Positions 6,594 to 14,767 of a stretch of 64,000 bases of DNA are shown piece by piece. The translations under genes and the position numbers were made by a program. Source of the DNA: Tumebacillus amylolyticus (GTDB lineage Bacteria > Bacillota > Bacilli > Tumebacillales > Tumebacillaceae); assembly GCF_016722965.1 (NCBI RefSeq), contig NZ_JAEQNB010000007.1, positions 1 to 64,000 of the forward strand. Direction: 5' to 3'. Position 1 is the first letter of the stretch. Each line of letters begins with the position of its first letter. The notes under the pieces are model-generated. The model had not been told where the DNA came from. It did not search any database and saw only the letters and a list, made by a program, of their open reading frames with translations.

Positions 6594-7706
6594 TAAGCTT
6601 GATCGTGCGGTCAATTTGGTGAAAAGCGACCGGGCCATTTCGGAGAAGTCATGACCGATCCGAAGACCGATCAAGGGGCAGCGCAACAAATCGTCGATGC
6701 GCTTCTGAGCCTGTTCAACCAGCGCCGACTCGTCCACCTCCACGTACTGCAGCCAGTGCGGGCGGGAAGGGTCATGCGGAGTCCGGCACTCCGCTTCGAG
6801 GATGGCGCGTGCTTCTACAGGGTCGACTTCGTAGAATCCGGACGGCTGAGTGAAATCGCTGGTGGGTAACACAACAGCTTGCAGCTCAACAGACGGCGCG
6901 ATCATCACGTGCAGACGAGAAGGGATGTCGCGGTAGGGGATGATCAGTTTGCCTTTCGATGTCCGCAGTCCCTCCGTTTGTTCGGGGGACATGTCGAACA
7001 GCTTGCAAGTGAAGTCGGAGATTCCGATCGGTTCCGGCCAACCGTGCAACCGGTTGGCAGAGTCGAGCATGACAAAATCGTTGCTGACGAACGATGCATC
7101 TTCTTTTCGCAAAAGCGCCCCTGTCAGCGTGGTGGTTTTGCCTGCGCCCTTGCGTCCCACGACGAGGAACCCTTTGCCGTCGAACGAGACCGCGGAACTG
7201 TGGAAAATCACAGAGCCGTTTGCTTCCTCCATGCGTTGGAGCAAATTGTCTTTCAAGATCGCCCGTGCTTCAATCGCCAAATGGGAGGTGTCGTCACCCA
7301 ACAACACCGTCTGACGCCGCACACGGTCGCTGTAGACGAGAACACCGTTGGTCTGGTAGTGGAACAGCAGAGATCCGTCCAAATCATAGAGACGACCGTC
7401 GGTGAAAGAACCGCCCTCGTATTGCGAGGGAATCGGGACAAGCGAATACTCGGAAGGCAAAGAGTCCAGCGCTTGGCGATAGAGTTTTGCGTCACGGCAT
7501 ACCCACACGGTATCCAGTTGCTGCAACTGTTCAGGTGTGGCCTCGCCGAATCGGAAGTACGGGATCAGCCGATGCAATGTTTGCTCTACGATTTCAGGAC
7601 AATGAGTCCGCAACAGAACGCTGGAGTTTGCGTACGAAACTTCCAGCGTGTGAGGGGTCGGTTGTGTTGTCAGTGTGTCAAACACATGTTGGGTCGTCTG
7701 GATCAA
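6591..7706 (-). CDS. HPr-kinase-like P-loop protein
   Basis: A 371-residue protein. A Walker A loop GRKGAGKTT (184-192) follows strand GFLVV and is preceded by IFHSSAV, the arrangement of HPr kinase-like proteins. Later VSNDFVMLDS and the GISDFTCKLF segments are consistent with that fold. HprK-like proteins in lasso-peptide clusters (for example the paeninodin kinase) phosphorylate the peptide, and this peptide offers Ser6 and Thr7. The TTG start at 7706 is supported by AGGAGGT at 6-base spacing. The gene follows the sulfatase-like gene by 11 bases in one operon. The housekeeping HprK role is unlikely in this context. Confidence 0.8.
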   Translation of the reverse strand: MIQTTQHVFDTLTTQPTPHTLEVSYANSSVLLRTHCPEIVEQTLHRLIPYFRFGEATPEQLQQLDTVWVCRDAKLYRQALDSLPSEYSLVPIPSQYEGGSFTDGRLYDLDGSLLFHYQTNGVLVYSDRVRRQTVLLGDDTSHLAIEARAILKDNLLQRMEEANGSVIFHSSAVSFDGKGFLVVGRKGAGKTTTLTGALLRKEDASFVSNDFVMLDSANRLHGWPEPIGISDFTCKLFDMSPEQTEGLRTSKGKLIIPYRDIPSRLHVMIAPSVELQAVVLPTSDFTQPSGFYEVDPVEARAILEAECRTPHDPSRPHWLQYVEVDESALVEQAQKRIDDLLRCPLIGLRIGHDFSEMARSLFTKLTARSSL

Positions 7707-7717
7707 GGTCGTACCTC

Positions 7718-8515
7718 CTAGCGGAACAGATTGGTTTTTTCCAGCGGGTCACGGGTCAAGTTGTACACTTCAAAGCGCTGTTGGTCAGCATCCCAGTAGA
7801 CTTTCAGCGTTTCGTTTTCCAACTGCAGGCGCAGGGCGTGGGTCTGCTCTTGACGGGTCACAGCCGGGAGAAAGGGCAATTGTTCTCCACGAAAAGCCGG
7901 GAGCAAGGATTGAGCGGTGAAGTCCTCGTGTTGATAGGGAAGATTCAAGAGATCCAGCACCGTCGGTACAACATCGGCGAGCCGCACTTGTTTGGAAACG
8001 GCCCGCGCTCCTGTGAAGCGTGTCGGGTAGGAGAACACCAAAGGGACACGATCTTCCATGGTTCCGTCCTCCCGTTGATTCGTCTCGCCCACGCAGATGA
8101 TCAGAGTGTCATCCCAAAGCGGTTGCAAGTGCTGGAGCAACTTTTGTTGGAGCTCCGTCGTGGCCTCATCGGTTACGTGCAACCAAGACACCGTAGGGTG
8201 TTCGGAGCGCGCGAACAACTCTTGAAGTGAATCACACCAGATATCAACTTGTTCGTGGAAAAAGTCCTGAACGCGAGCCGTGCCGGTCATCCCGCGCACG
8301 ACATACCCTTGTGTTTTCAATTCTTCAAAGAGAGAGTGCGCTCCCAACTCGTTTCCAAGCAGCGTTTTCATGTTTTCAAAAGAGTCAGACGAAGGAGCGA
8401 TTGCGTTTTCAAAACGAAGCCCACGGGTGCTCATCTCGACCAAAAGCGGGTGACGGTGGAGCAACGGGGTAAGGGTCAAAGAGTCAAATTTGAGTAGAAT
8501 CAGAGAAGTTGCTAT
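7718..8515 (-). CDS. Degenerate sulfatase/alkaline-phosphatase-fold protein, apparent ATA start
   Basis: About 265 residues. The N-terminus LILLKFDSL and a following RGLRFENAIAPSSDS match the first metal-Asp strand and nucleophile region of sulfatases and LtaS-type enzymes, and VRLADVVPTVLDLLNLP matches the late conserved helix. The usual late metal pair SDHG is replaced by VGETNQ, so catalysis is doubtful. The first strand begins only a few codons after a stop. The only start well placed for GGAGGTGA is ATA at 8515-8513 (6-base spacing), which overlaps the upstream TAG as ATAG. The first conventional start, TTG 8479, would remove the metal-Asp strand. A mutated ATG or a sequencing error is possible. 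No signal peptide or membrane segment is visible, so it appears cytoplasmic. Confidence 0.7.
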   Translation of the reverse strand: MATSLILLKFDSLTLTPLLHRHPLLVEMSTRGLRFENAIAPSSDSFENMKTLLGNELGAHSLFEELKTQGYVVRGMTGTARVQDFFHEQVDIWCDSLQELFARSEHPTVSWLHVTDEATTELQQKLLQHLQPLWDDTLIICVGETNQREDGTMEDRVPLVFSYPTRFTGARAVSKQVRLADVVPTVLDLLNLPYQHEDFTAQSLLPAFRGEQLPFLPAVTRQEQTHALRLQLENETLKVYWDADQQRFEVYNLTRDPLEKTNLFR

Positions 8516-11226
8516 GACAAGTCACCTCCGGAGATCAGGGCAGTAGGCTGTCCGTGTAGATGTGTTCGAACCATTTGCATCGCCGCTTCAAAATCCTGTT
8601 CCACGAGAGCGGTGTTCAACGTGTCGCGGCCATACCGCCAAAACACGTATTTTTTCTTGAGTTCCAGAGCTTCCAGCACATCTTCTTGACTAAAAATCGG
8701 CTTGTCCGGCAGATCGTCGGCAATTTTGTCCGCCAAGTCGAGGAACTGGCGGTAGAACTGCACGTCTTCGGTACCCATTTCGTCGTTTAGCACGGCGAGA
8801 GTGAGCGCCCAATCCGCACGATCCAGTTTCAAGCGGTCAGCGGCAGATTCTAAGATGCGGGTTGTCAGGATCGTATCGCGCAAGGGAAGACCACTTTGCA
8901 ATTCTTCCTCGCTGACATAAGGAGCAAGGCTCGGTGCCAGTTGCAACAATTCGGAGAAGGCAATCGGTTGACCCAGTTGCAGCATCTCACGCAAGCCGAG
9001 AAGTTCATCATCGCGGAATGGCTGCATCTCCTCAAGGGGAACCCCCTGGGGGAAACGCTGACTCAGATTCCACACCCGGGATATCCGGTGGGCATAGACG
9101 CTGAGCACTTTGCCGGTGTCGTGGAGGAGAACCATCAAGCGCATGGCTTGTCGATTGAACGTCTGTGCAAGGGGTCCGCTAAGACTTGCGGCCAGCCGTT
9201 CGGCTGCCACCCCCACGTCGTAGAGGTGCGGGTAGAAGTTGATCTGCGGGTTTAGCTCATATCGGCCTTCTTCAATTAATAACGAGGACAGCTCACGGGA
9301 GGCTCGCACTTCCCTGCGTACAGCTTCCGACTTCAAGAAGCGTATCAGGCGGTGCAATCCTTCCTTCAAGGTATCAAATGAAATGGAGAACGTAATGCGA
9401 AGCCAGCATCCGTCAAACAGACCAAAGCAGACGCCGGGGAACACCGCCGTTTTTTCCTGTTGCAGAAAACGGAGGAAGAATTGATAACTGTCCAGTTCTG
9501 AACGGACTTTCAAAGTTACGTTCAGCGAGCCGTCCGGGACGATGATGTTCTCAATGAGATCGGGCATGTACGGCGTGAGCGTATCAATCGTGTATTGGCG
9601 GAGTTTCGCCATGCGCTCGGTGAATCGTGTCTGATTGAGGTTGTATTCATCGTAGAGCAGTTGCAAGCCCGGCATGGACAAGTTATAGGTGGTGTTGAAT
9701 TGTCTCAAGTGCGACTCCGACAAGGTCGTAAGCGACATCGTTCGGTATTGCTCGAAGCGGGACTGCAACTCCAACAACAGATAGAACAAGGAATTCGGCG
9801 CGCCATAGGAAGTGGACGCCACATTGAAGAACGTCTGAATGATTTCGGTCCGCGCGAGGATATAGCCGACTTTCAACCCCGGAACCGCATGGGTTTTGGA
9901 GAGTGAAATGACGCGCACCACGTTTGGACTTTCCATGTTGTCCGGTTCTTCAAACGGTTCTCGAAGGAAACATTTGCCCGCTTCATCCAGCAGAATCACC
10001 AGATTGTGTTCTTCTGCATAGTCGATGAGAATTTCCAACTCCGCTTTCGGTAATTTGCCGCCGGTCGGATTGAGCACGTCGACCAATACGATCAATTGGG
10101 TTCGACTCGTCACTTTGGCGATCACATCTTCAGCGCGAAGTTTGAATCCTCTGTCTTCTTGAAGCGTGACGTACCGTACATCGCAATACTCTTCACATGC
10201 GTGCATGAAGGGAGCGTAGGACGGGAGAACGAACACAGCTTCACAGCGGGTTTCCAACTTGGCGGTCAGCATTTGCAAGAGGAAGTACAGCGCCGAAGTG
10301 CCGCCCATCGTGATGGCGACGTTGTTCTCGGCGTACACGGGACGTCCCAAGGAGGCATTCTCCCGATCGCAGACCGCTTTGCGTGTAGGAGCCATCCCCA
10401 GCGTGTTCGAATAGCCGACCCAGTTCTGTCGCAAGGCGTAGTTGATGGCCTGCTGCAACGCGAGGGAAAGTGGAAATTCCGTCTCATCGAGCGACCCGGA
10501 ACTGAGGATTACATTTTCCGTATCATTGTCATACTTGCCGTAGAGGTCGTTTGCAAAAAAGTGATTGTAGATTTTTTTGCAGAACACGCCGTACGGGAAT
10601 CGTTCTTCAAACCTGCGCATCAGTTGTTCGACAGCTCGTCCCGGACCACTCCCGAGGAAGAAACGGTACGCATCGTCGTATTCGCGCTGCGTGATCAAGG
10701 CAGGTTCCGAGAGAGGAGCGGCGGGCAAGGCACCGATCAGATGCAAGTAGGATTGACAGAGGAGTTGGTCACGCAGTGTGAAAAAGGAATTCTCCCGCAC
10801 TTGCGTCGGGTTCGACTCTGACAGACGTGCCTCAACTAAATGAAACAAGACAGCCAATCCTTGAGAGCTTGCGAAAGGGCTTGCCGATGTGCTTTGGTTC
10901 ATCACCAAAGAATGAGAGGGGGTCGAGTTGAGAGCCACGGGGAATTGAGCAGGTTCGCTCAGGCGGTTGAAACGCGCCAAGAAATCATCCAACTGTTGCA
11001 AACAATAGCTGACATACGTCAGCCAACGATCCGGTTCTGCTCGTTCGTCAAACGTCGGGTGAGGGAACCCCAGCTCTTGAGAGATGGATTTGATGACCGC
11101 CCAACATTCGTTTTTCGACCAGAGGGAGGTTGGATCCTGATCCGGCGTTTGCAAGTGGGTCAACATGTCGACGAGGATTTTTTTAGATTTTTCGATAAAA
11201 TCAATCTTTTCTTGGATTAAGTCCAT
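8512..11226 (-). CDS. PLP aminotransferase (class I/II) fused to C-terminal HD domain
   Basis: A 904-residue protein with three parts. Residues 1-~230 are an unrecognised helical region. About 240-640 is a fold-type-I aminotransferase, with NPTGG near 387-391, LLDEAGK near 413-419 and the PLP lysine in SLSKTHAVPGLKVGY near 444. The C-terminal ~250 residues contain MVLLHDTGKV, an HD-phosphohydrolase signature. ATG 11226 is chosen over GTG 11235 because GGTGAT sits just upstream. The fusion is much larger than ordinary aminotransferases (about 400 residues). It is the first gene of the minus-strand operon with a near-perfect promoter. Its substrate is unknown; transamination of a peptide-derived or amino-acid precursor is an inference. 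Confidence 0.85.
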   Translation of the reverse strand: MDLIQEKIDFIEKSKKILVDMLTHLQTPDQDPTSLWSKNECWAVIKSISQELGFPHPTFDERAEPDRWLTYVSYCLQQLDDFLARFNRLSEPAQFPVALNSTPSHSLVMNQSTSASPFASSQGLAVLFHLVEARLSESNPTQVRENSFFTLRDQLLCQSYLHLIGALPAAPLSEPALITQREYDDAYRFFLGSGPGRAVEQLMRRFEERFPYGVFCKKIYNHFFANDLYGKYDNDTENVILSSGSLDETEFPLSLALQQAINYALRQNWVGYSNTLGMAPTRKAVCDRENASLGRPVYAENNVAITMGGTSALYFLLQMLTAKLETRCEAVFVLPSYAPFMHACEEYCDVRYVTLQEDRGFKLRAEDVIAKVTSRTQLIVLVDVLNPTGGKLPKAELEILIDYAEEHNLVILLDEAGKCFLREPFEEPDNMESPNVVRVISLSKTHAVPGLKVGYILARTEIIQTFFNVASTSYGAPNSLFYLLLELQSRFEQYRTMSLTTLSESHLRQFNTTYNLSMPGLQLLYDEYNLNQTRFTERMAKLRQYTIDTLTPYMPDLIENIIVPDGSLNVTLKVRSELDSYQFFLRFLQQEKTAVFPGVCFGLFDGCWLRITFSISFDTLKEGLHRLIRFLKSEAVRREVRASRELSSLLIEEGRYELNPQINFYPHLYDVGVAAERLAASLSGPLAQTFNRQAMRLMVLLHDTGKVLSVYAHRISRVWNLSQRFPQGVPLEEMQPFRDDELLGLREMLQLGQPIAFSELLQLAPSLAPYVSEEELQSGLPLRDTILTTRILESAADRLKLDRADWALTLAVLNDEMGTEDVQFYRQFLDLADKIADDLPDKPIFSQEDVLEALELKKKYVFWRYGRDTLNTALVEQDFEAAMQMVRTHLHGQPTALISGGDLS

Positions 11227-11264
11227 AATTATCACCGCATAGTTTTAGTGAGTTAGTTAGTTCA

Positions 11265-11292
11265 ATTATAAAGGAATTGGCAGATGTGTCAA
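11265..11292 (-). promoter_or_regulatory. Consensus sigma-A promoter of the aminotransferase-kinase operon
   Basis: Reading the minus strand: TTGACA (11292-11287), 16-base spacer, TATAAT (11270-11265). Both hexamers are perfect. It drives the aminotransferase-HD, sulfatase-like and HprK-like genes. The rest of 11227-11388 is AT-rich and presumably carries the divergent MFS promoter, perhaps TTGACC at 11318 onward, but no clean -10 can be assigned. Confidence 0.85.
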
Positions 11293-11388
11293 ATGTACTT
11301 CTGTAATTTATAGGACTTGACCAGATAGTTCTGTTAAGGTAACTTAGGTTTAGCTAATAATACTATTCAGAGAAAAGGAAGGATCTAC

Positions 11389-12636
11389 ATGGCAGCGACA
11401 CCTACAAACTCTCCAGCGATCGACGGACAGCCCACTCCCTCGACATCTGTTTGGAAAAACCGGAACTTTCTAATTCTTTTCCTTTCCTCGTTGATCATCT
11501 CTCTCGGGGGACGCGTGTATGAACTGGCCTTGCCGCTCATTTTGTACAATTTGACTCATTCGCCGGTGGCAATGGGTGCTATGAGAGCGATTGAACTGCT
11601 GCCGAATATGTTGCTTGCGATCTTCATTGGTGTCATTGTAGACCGCGTGCGCAAGAAATCTTTCATGCAGATTTCGATTGCACTCCAAATTGTGTTCTTG
11701 GTCTCCTTGTTCACCTTGATTCAGACCGGGCATGATCAGTTGGCCTTTTTCTTTGTTTTTGGATTTTTCCTGATGACCTTTAATTATGCGTATGACAATG
11801 TGCGCATCTCCATTGTGAAAAACGTAATTCCGTCTCCGTTGCTCACGTCTGCGAACGCGAAGTTCTCATTGGTCTCGACGTTGGTTTACATTTTAGGGCC
11901 TTCGATCTCCGGCTTCCTGTTCATGCTCTCCGATCTGCATATGGGGCTGTTGATCACCGCATCGGCGTTGACATTTGGTTTGATCGCGTCCTTCCTGCTG
12001 CAGATGAACGAAGCGGCAGATGTGCGCGCGACCGGGAGCTTCAAACAGAACCTGATCGAAGGTTGGACGGAGCTGCGCACCAACAAAGCGCTGTGGACGA
12101 TCACGATGTTTGTTATCTTCATCAACGCGATTGACGGGTTGTCCAGTGCGATGATTCCGTTCTACGCCCAAGACACGATGGGGCTTTCCAGTTCCGAGTT
12201 GGGCATGGTCTTTTCGGCCGTCGGGATCGGCGGATTCCTCGCCAGTTTGATCGTTGCGCGCGTGCGCAAGATGTTCTCGGTCGGACACTTGCTGGGCATC
12301 ACGATGCTGTTGATGGGGCTTTCCTACTTGACGATGTACTTTTCCACGAACGTTTGGATGATGATGCTCGCGATGTTTATGAACGGCTTCTTCGGCACCA
12401 TTCAAGCGGTTTGCGTGTGGTCGTTCCGTCAAGAGACTACGCCTTCGCACTTGATGGGTCGAGTCAGCGGCATCACCGGGTCGTTGTTTAAACTGGGAAT
12501 TCCGTTCACGATGTTCGGTTCCGGCCTTGTAACGGAAGCGGTCGGCCCGTCCTATGTGTTCTTGGCAGCCGCTTGCTCCGCGGGGCTTATGTTCCTCGTC
12601 TATCGATTCCAACCGTTATGGAAGGTCAAAGCATAA
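11389..12636 (+). CDS. MFS transporter, probable exporter
   Basis: A 415-residue integral membrane protein with about 12 hydrophobic segments from residue 25 on, and a loop DRVRKKS after TM2 that fits the major-facilitator loop 2-3 motif. It resembles the MFS_3/enterobactin-exporter-like group. The ATG at 11389 follows AAAAGGAAGGATC. It is transcribed divergently from the aminotransferase operon and has its own terminator, so it closes the putative peptide cluster and is the best candidate for export or self-resistance. The substrate is unproven. Confidence 0.88.
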   Translation: MAATPTNSPAIDGQPTPSTSVWKNRNFLILFLSSLIISLGGRVYELALPLILYNLTHSPVAMGAMRAIELLPNMLLAIFIGVIVDRVRKKSFMQISIALQIVFLVSLFTLIQTGHDQLAFFFVFGFFLMTFNYAYDNVRISIVKNVIPSPLLTSANAKFSLVSTLVYILGPSISGFLFMLSDLHMGLLITASALTFGLIASFLLQMNEAADVRATGSFKQNLIEGWTELRTNKALWTITMFVIFINAIDGLSSAMIPFYAQDTMGLSSSELGMVFSAVGIGGFLASLIVARVRKMFSVGHLLGITMLLMGLSYLTMYFSTNVWMMMLAMFMNGFFGTIQAVCVWSFRQETTPSHLMGRVSGITGSLFKLGIPFTMFGSGLVTEAVGPSYVFLAAACSAGLMFLVYRFQPLWKVKA

Positions 12637-12641
12637 TAAAA

Positions 12642-12673
12642 AAGACCAAGTGCCTGTGAGCACTTGGTCTTTT
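12642..12673. terminator. Bidirectional terminator after the MFS gene
   Basis: Perfect 12-bp stem AAGACCAAGTGC / GCACTTGGTCTT with a 6-base loop, flanked by an A-rich and a T-rich side. It serves the MFS gene and the convergent small membrane protein. Confidence 0.92.
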
Positions 12674-12858
12674 CATTTCCAATAAAACAAGGTGGTCAAG
12701 ACCCAACTGGCAAGGCCGACGACCAAAAGGGCGATAAACACTTCGGAGTAGGGAATGCGGTAGTCGAAGATCATCTTCGACAAAAAGCTGGCAAAGAGCT
12801 CCACTCCGCCGATCCAGATGGCGATCGACGACAGCGAGCGCACGGTTTGGCGACGCAA
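12673..12858 (-). CDS. Small two-helix membrane protein, unknown function
   Basis: 61 residues with two hydrophobic stretches (IAIWIGGVELFASFL and VFIALLVVGLASWVLTTLFYW) and an Arg-rich N-terminus, so it is probably membrane-embedded. The TTG start at 12858 is supported by AGAGGAG 8 bases upstream. The stop codon abuts the shared terminator. I do not recognise the family. Confidence 0.6.
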   Translation of the reverse strand: MRRQTVRSLSSIAIWIGGVELFASFLSKMIFDYRIPYSEVFIALLVVGLASWVLTTLFYWK

Positions 12859-12961
12859 GGTAGGTGCTCCTCTCTACGATACAAGTCCGAGTCTCTCATA
12901 GCATGTAGTTTCATGATACACCGCATCGGGGGAGTCTCTCAACCCGCCGAGTCTTGAAACT

Positions 12962-12990
12962 TTGACAATTCTGTGCACGTACCGAATACT
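12962..12990 (+). promoter_or_regulatory. Sigma-A promoter of the DUF5665/ylyA genes
   Basis: TTGACA (12962-12967), 17-base spacer, AATACT (12985-12990), about 57 bases before the DUF5665 start codon. Confidence 0.65.
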
Positions 12991-13046
12991 GTCATTATGG
13001 ACAGTCCCGAGAACGGGCAAGATACACACAAGCAGGAGGGGTACCG

Positions 13047-13424
13047 ATGTCGAAACGAGACCATAAAATGAACGGCCCGAAGCAGGCTGGGGAACCGTCC
13101 GAGCGCTTGCATGACGACCCTGTGACATTGCCGGAGGAGACCCGTTTCCTCTCCAGTCAGATTCAGCGTCTGGCCATCCAGATGGAGCGTTCCAACTTTG
13201 CAGAGTATGTCCAACTGATGCAGCGACCGAGACGCCTGATCTTTCTCAATTTGATCAGCGGAATTTCCCGCGGTGTCGGCATCGCGATCGGATTTACGGT
13301 GATTGCGGCCGTGATTTTGTACATCCTGCAGAAAGTTGCAGTCTTGAATCTCCCGATCATCGGGGATTTCATCGCCGATCTCGTTCGCATCGTCGACGCG
13401 CAGTTGCACACGTCTTCGTACTAG
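13047..13424 (+). CDS. DUF5665 family membrane protein
   Basis: 125 residues. A soluble N-terminal half contains the NFAEYVQLMQRPRRLIFLNLISGI...GVGIAIGFTVIAAVILYIL arrangement typical of DUF5665, with one or two membrane helices near 68-98 and a short tail ending IIGDFIADLV. GCAGGAGGGG precedes the ATG at good spacing. Its function is not established. It lies 28 bases before the ylyA-like gene and is probably co-transcribed. Confidence 0.85.
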   Translation: MSKRDHKMNGPKQAGEPSERLHDDPVTLPEETRFLSSQIQRLAIQMERSNFAEYVQLMQRPRRLIFLNLISGISRGVGIAIGFTVIAAVILYILQKVAVLNLPIIGDFIADLVRIVDAQLHTSSY

Positions 13425-13452
13425 ATTGATCTAGGGGAAGGGGGAGTCTTCT

Positions 13453-14169
13453 ATGACCTTGACACAAAACCAGTTGCAGCAGTTGCGTTCGCAGTTGGAG
13501 GAGGAGTTGTCCGACATCCGGGACCGACTCGATCACACCGACGGGTACGGTCTCGATGACTCGCTGGAGACGACGACCGATGAGTTGTCCAACTACGACA
13601 ACCACCCGGGCGATTTGGGGTCCGAAGTGTTTGAACGCGGCAAAGACTTGGCACTTCGCGAGCATGACTCCATTCGAATGACGGAGATTGACGCCGCCCT
13701 CGATCGCTTGGAGGATGGAACTTACGGAGTCTGCCAGCACTGCGGGGCAGAGATCTCGTTTGCCCGCTTGCAAGCGGAGCCGGCCGCCAATTATTGCGTG
13801 GGGTGCCGCGAGGAAGCGGACGTCCGCGAAGTGCAGGCAAACCGTCCGGTCGAGGAGAACTTCCTGTATCCGGGCTTTGGCCGAAGCGATATGGACAACA
13901 ACGACGAAGACTACAACGGATTCGACGGGGAAGACTCGTGGCAAGCGGTCGCCCGCTATGGAACGGCCGCGACCAATGACGACAACCCCGATTTTACCGG
14001 CAACGAGCCTCAGCACCAGTACATCGACGCCGACGAGCGCATCGGGTACGTAGAGGACTTGGAGGGCTTCCTGATCGCCGACATGCACGGCAATCCGGTC
14101 GAGCCGGGCTTTGTGCGCAATGAACCGTACCGCCGTGCGTTTGAAGAAGCCGGTGGCGACGTCTATTAA
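13453..14169 (+). CDS. ylyA: DksA/TraR-type zinc finger protein (YlyA/YteA-like)
   Basis: 238 residues. A coiled N-terminal region leads to a four-cysteine zinc finger C94-x2-C97...C115-x2-C118, the DksA/TraR C4 signature, followed by an acidic tail of about 110 residues seen in the YteA/YlyA family. The position directly upstream of lspA-ylyB(rluD)-pyr matches B. subtilis YlyA, which acts with RNA polymerase in late sporulation. The symbol rests mainly on that synteny. It is followed by a terminator, so it is a separate transcript from lspA. Confidence 0.85.
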   Translation: MTLTQNQLQQLRSQLEEELSDIRDRLDHTDGYGLDDSLETTTDELSNYDNHPGDLGSEVFERGKDLALREHDSIRMTEIDAALDRLEDGTYGVCQHCGAEISFARLQAEPAANYCVGCREEADVREVQANRPVEENFLYPGFGRSDMDNNDEDYNGFDGEDSWQAVARYGTAATNDDNPDFTGNEPQHQYIDADERIGYVEDLEGFLIADMHGNPVEPGFVRNEPYRRAFEEAGGDVY

Positions 14170-14173
14170 AAAG

Positions 14174-14206
14174 GAGACCAACCGCTGAGCGGTTGGCCTC
14201 TTTTTT
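14174..14206 (+). terminator. Terminator after the ylyA-like gene
   Basis: Stem GAGACCAACCGC / GCGGTTGGCCTC with one mismatch and a TGA loop, followed by T6. Confidence 0.9.
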
Positions 14207-14207
14207 C

Positions 14208-14237
14208 TTGTCATTCTTGGGTAATTTATGCTACAAT
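14208..14237 (+). promoter_or_regulatory. Sigma-A promoter of lspA-rluD
   Basis: TTGTCA (14208-14213), 18-base spacer, TACAAT (14232-14237), 46 bases before the lspA ATG. Confidence 0.7.
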
Positions 14238-14283
14238 TGGCACGCTAAAAAAGGTTGGAACTTGCCGGGAGAGGTGTGACCGC

Positions 14284-14757
14284 ATGTATTTTTATCTCAT
14301 AATCGCGCTCGTGGTTGCCATTGACCAATGGGTGAAATACTACGTTCGTCATCATCTGGAGATTGGACAGTCCGTTCCGCTGATCGACGGGGTGATCAAC
14401 TTGACCTCGCATCGCAACGCCGGAGCGGCGTTCAGCATCCTCGAAGGACAGCAGTGGTTCTTCATCTTGTCATCGCTGGCGGTTGTCGCCGCTGTCATCT
14501 ACTACCGCCGCAAGGGCGAACTCAGAGGGCGTCCGCTGATGGAGTTCGGCGTGGCGCTGTTGGTCGCTGGAGCGATCGGGAACATGCTCGACCGCCTCGT
14601 ACTTGGGGTCGTCACCGATTTCTTCGACCTGCAGTTCGTGCAGTTTGCGATCTTTAACGTGGCAGACATCGCGATCAACCTCGCCGTCGTATTGATCGTG
14701 CTGGCGATTCTGATCGAGTCGTTCAAGCCCAAGACCAAGAAAGCCGTGGAGGAGTAG
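14284..14757 (+). CDS. lspA: Lipoprotein signal peptidase (signal peptidase II)
   Basis: 157 residues with four membrane helices. The family motifs NAGAAFSIL, GNMLDRLVLGVVTDFFD and FNVADIAIN contain the conserved Asn and the catalytic aspartates of this aspartyl peptidase, which cleaves prolipoproteins after lipidation. GGGAGAGGTG precedes the ATG. The gene order lspA-rluD-pyrR matches B. subtilis. The two GerC-type lipoproteins in this window are expected substrates. Confidence 0.97.
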   Translation: MYFYLIIALVVAIDQWVKYYVRHHLEIGQSVPLIDGVINLTSHRNAGAAFSILEGQQWFFILSSLAVVAAVIYYRRKGELRGRPLMEFGVALLVAGAIGNMLDRLVLGVVTDFFDLQFVQFAIFNVADIAINLAVVLIVLAILIESFKPKTKKAVEE

Positions 14758-14767
14758 GAGGAAGCAT

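Noticed and set aside
1622-12636. Lasso-peptide cluster
   Set aside because: The kinase and nucleotidyltransferase fit, but no asparagine-synthetase-like cyclase, no transglutaminase-like B protein and no lasso-type precursor are present.
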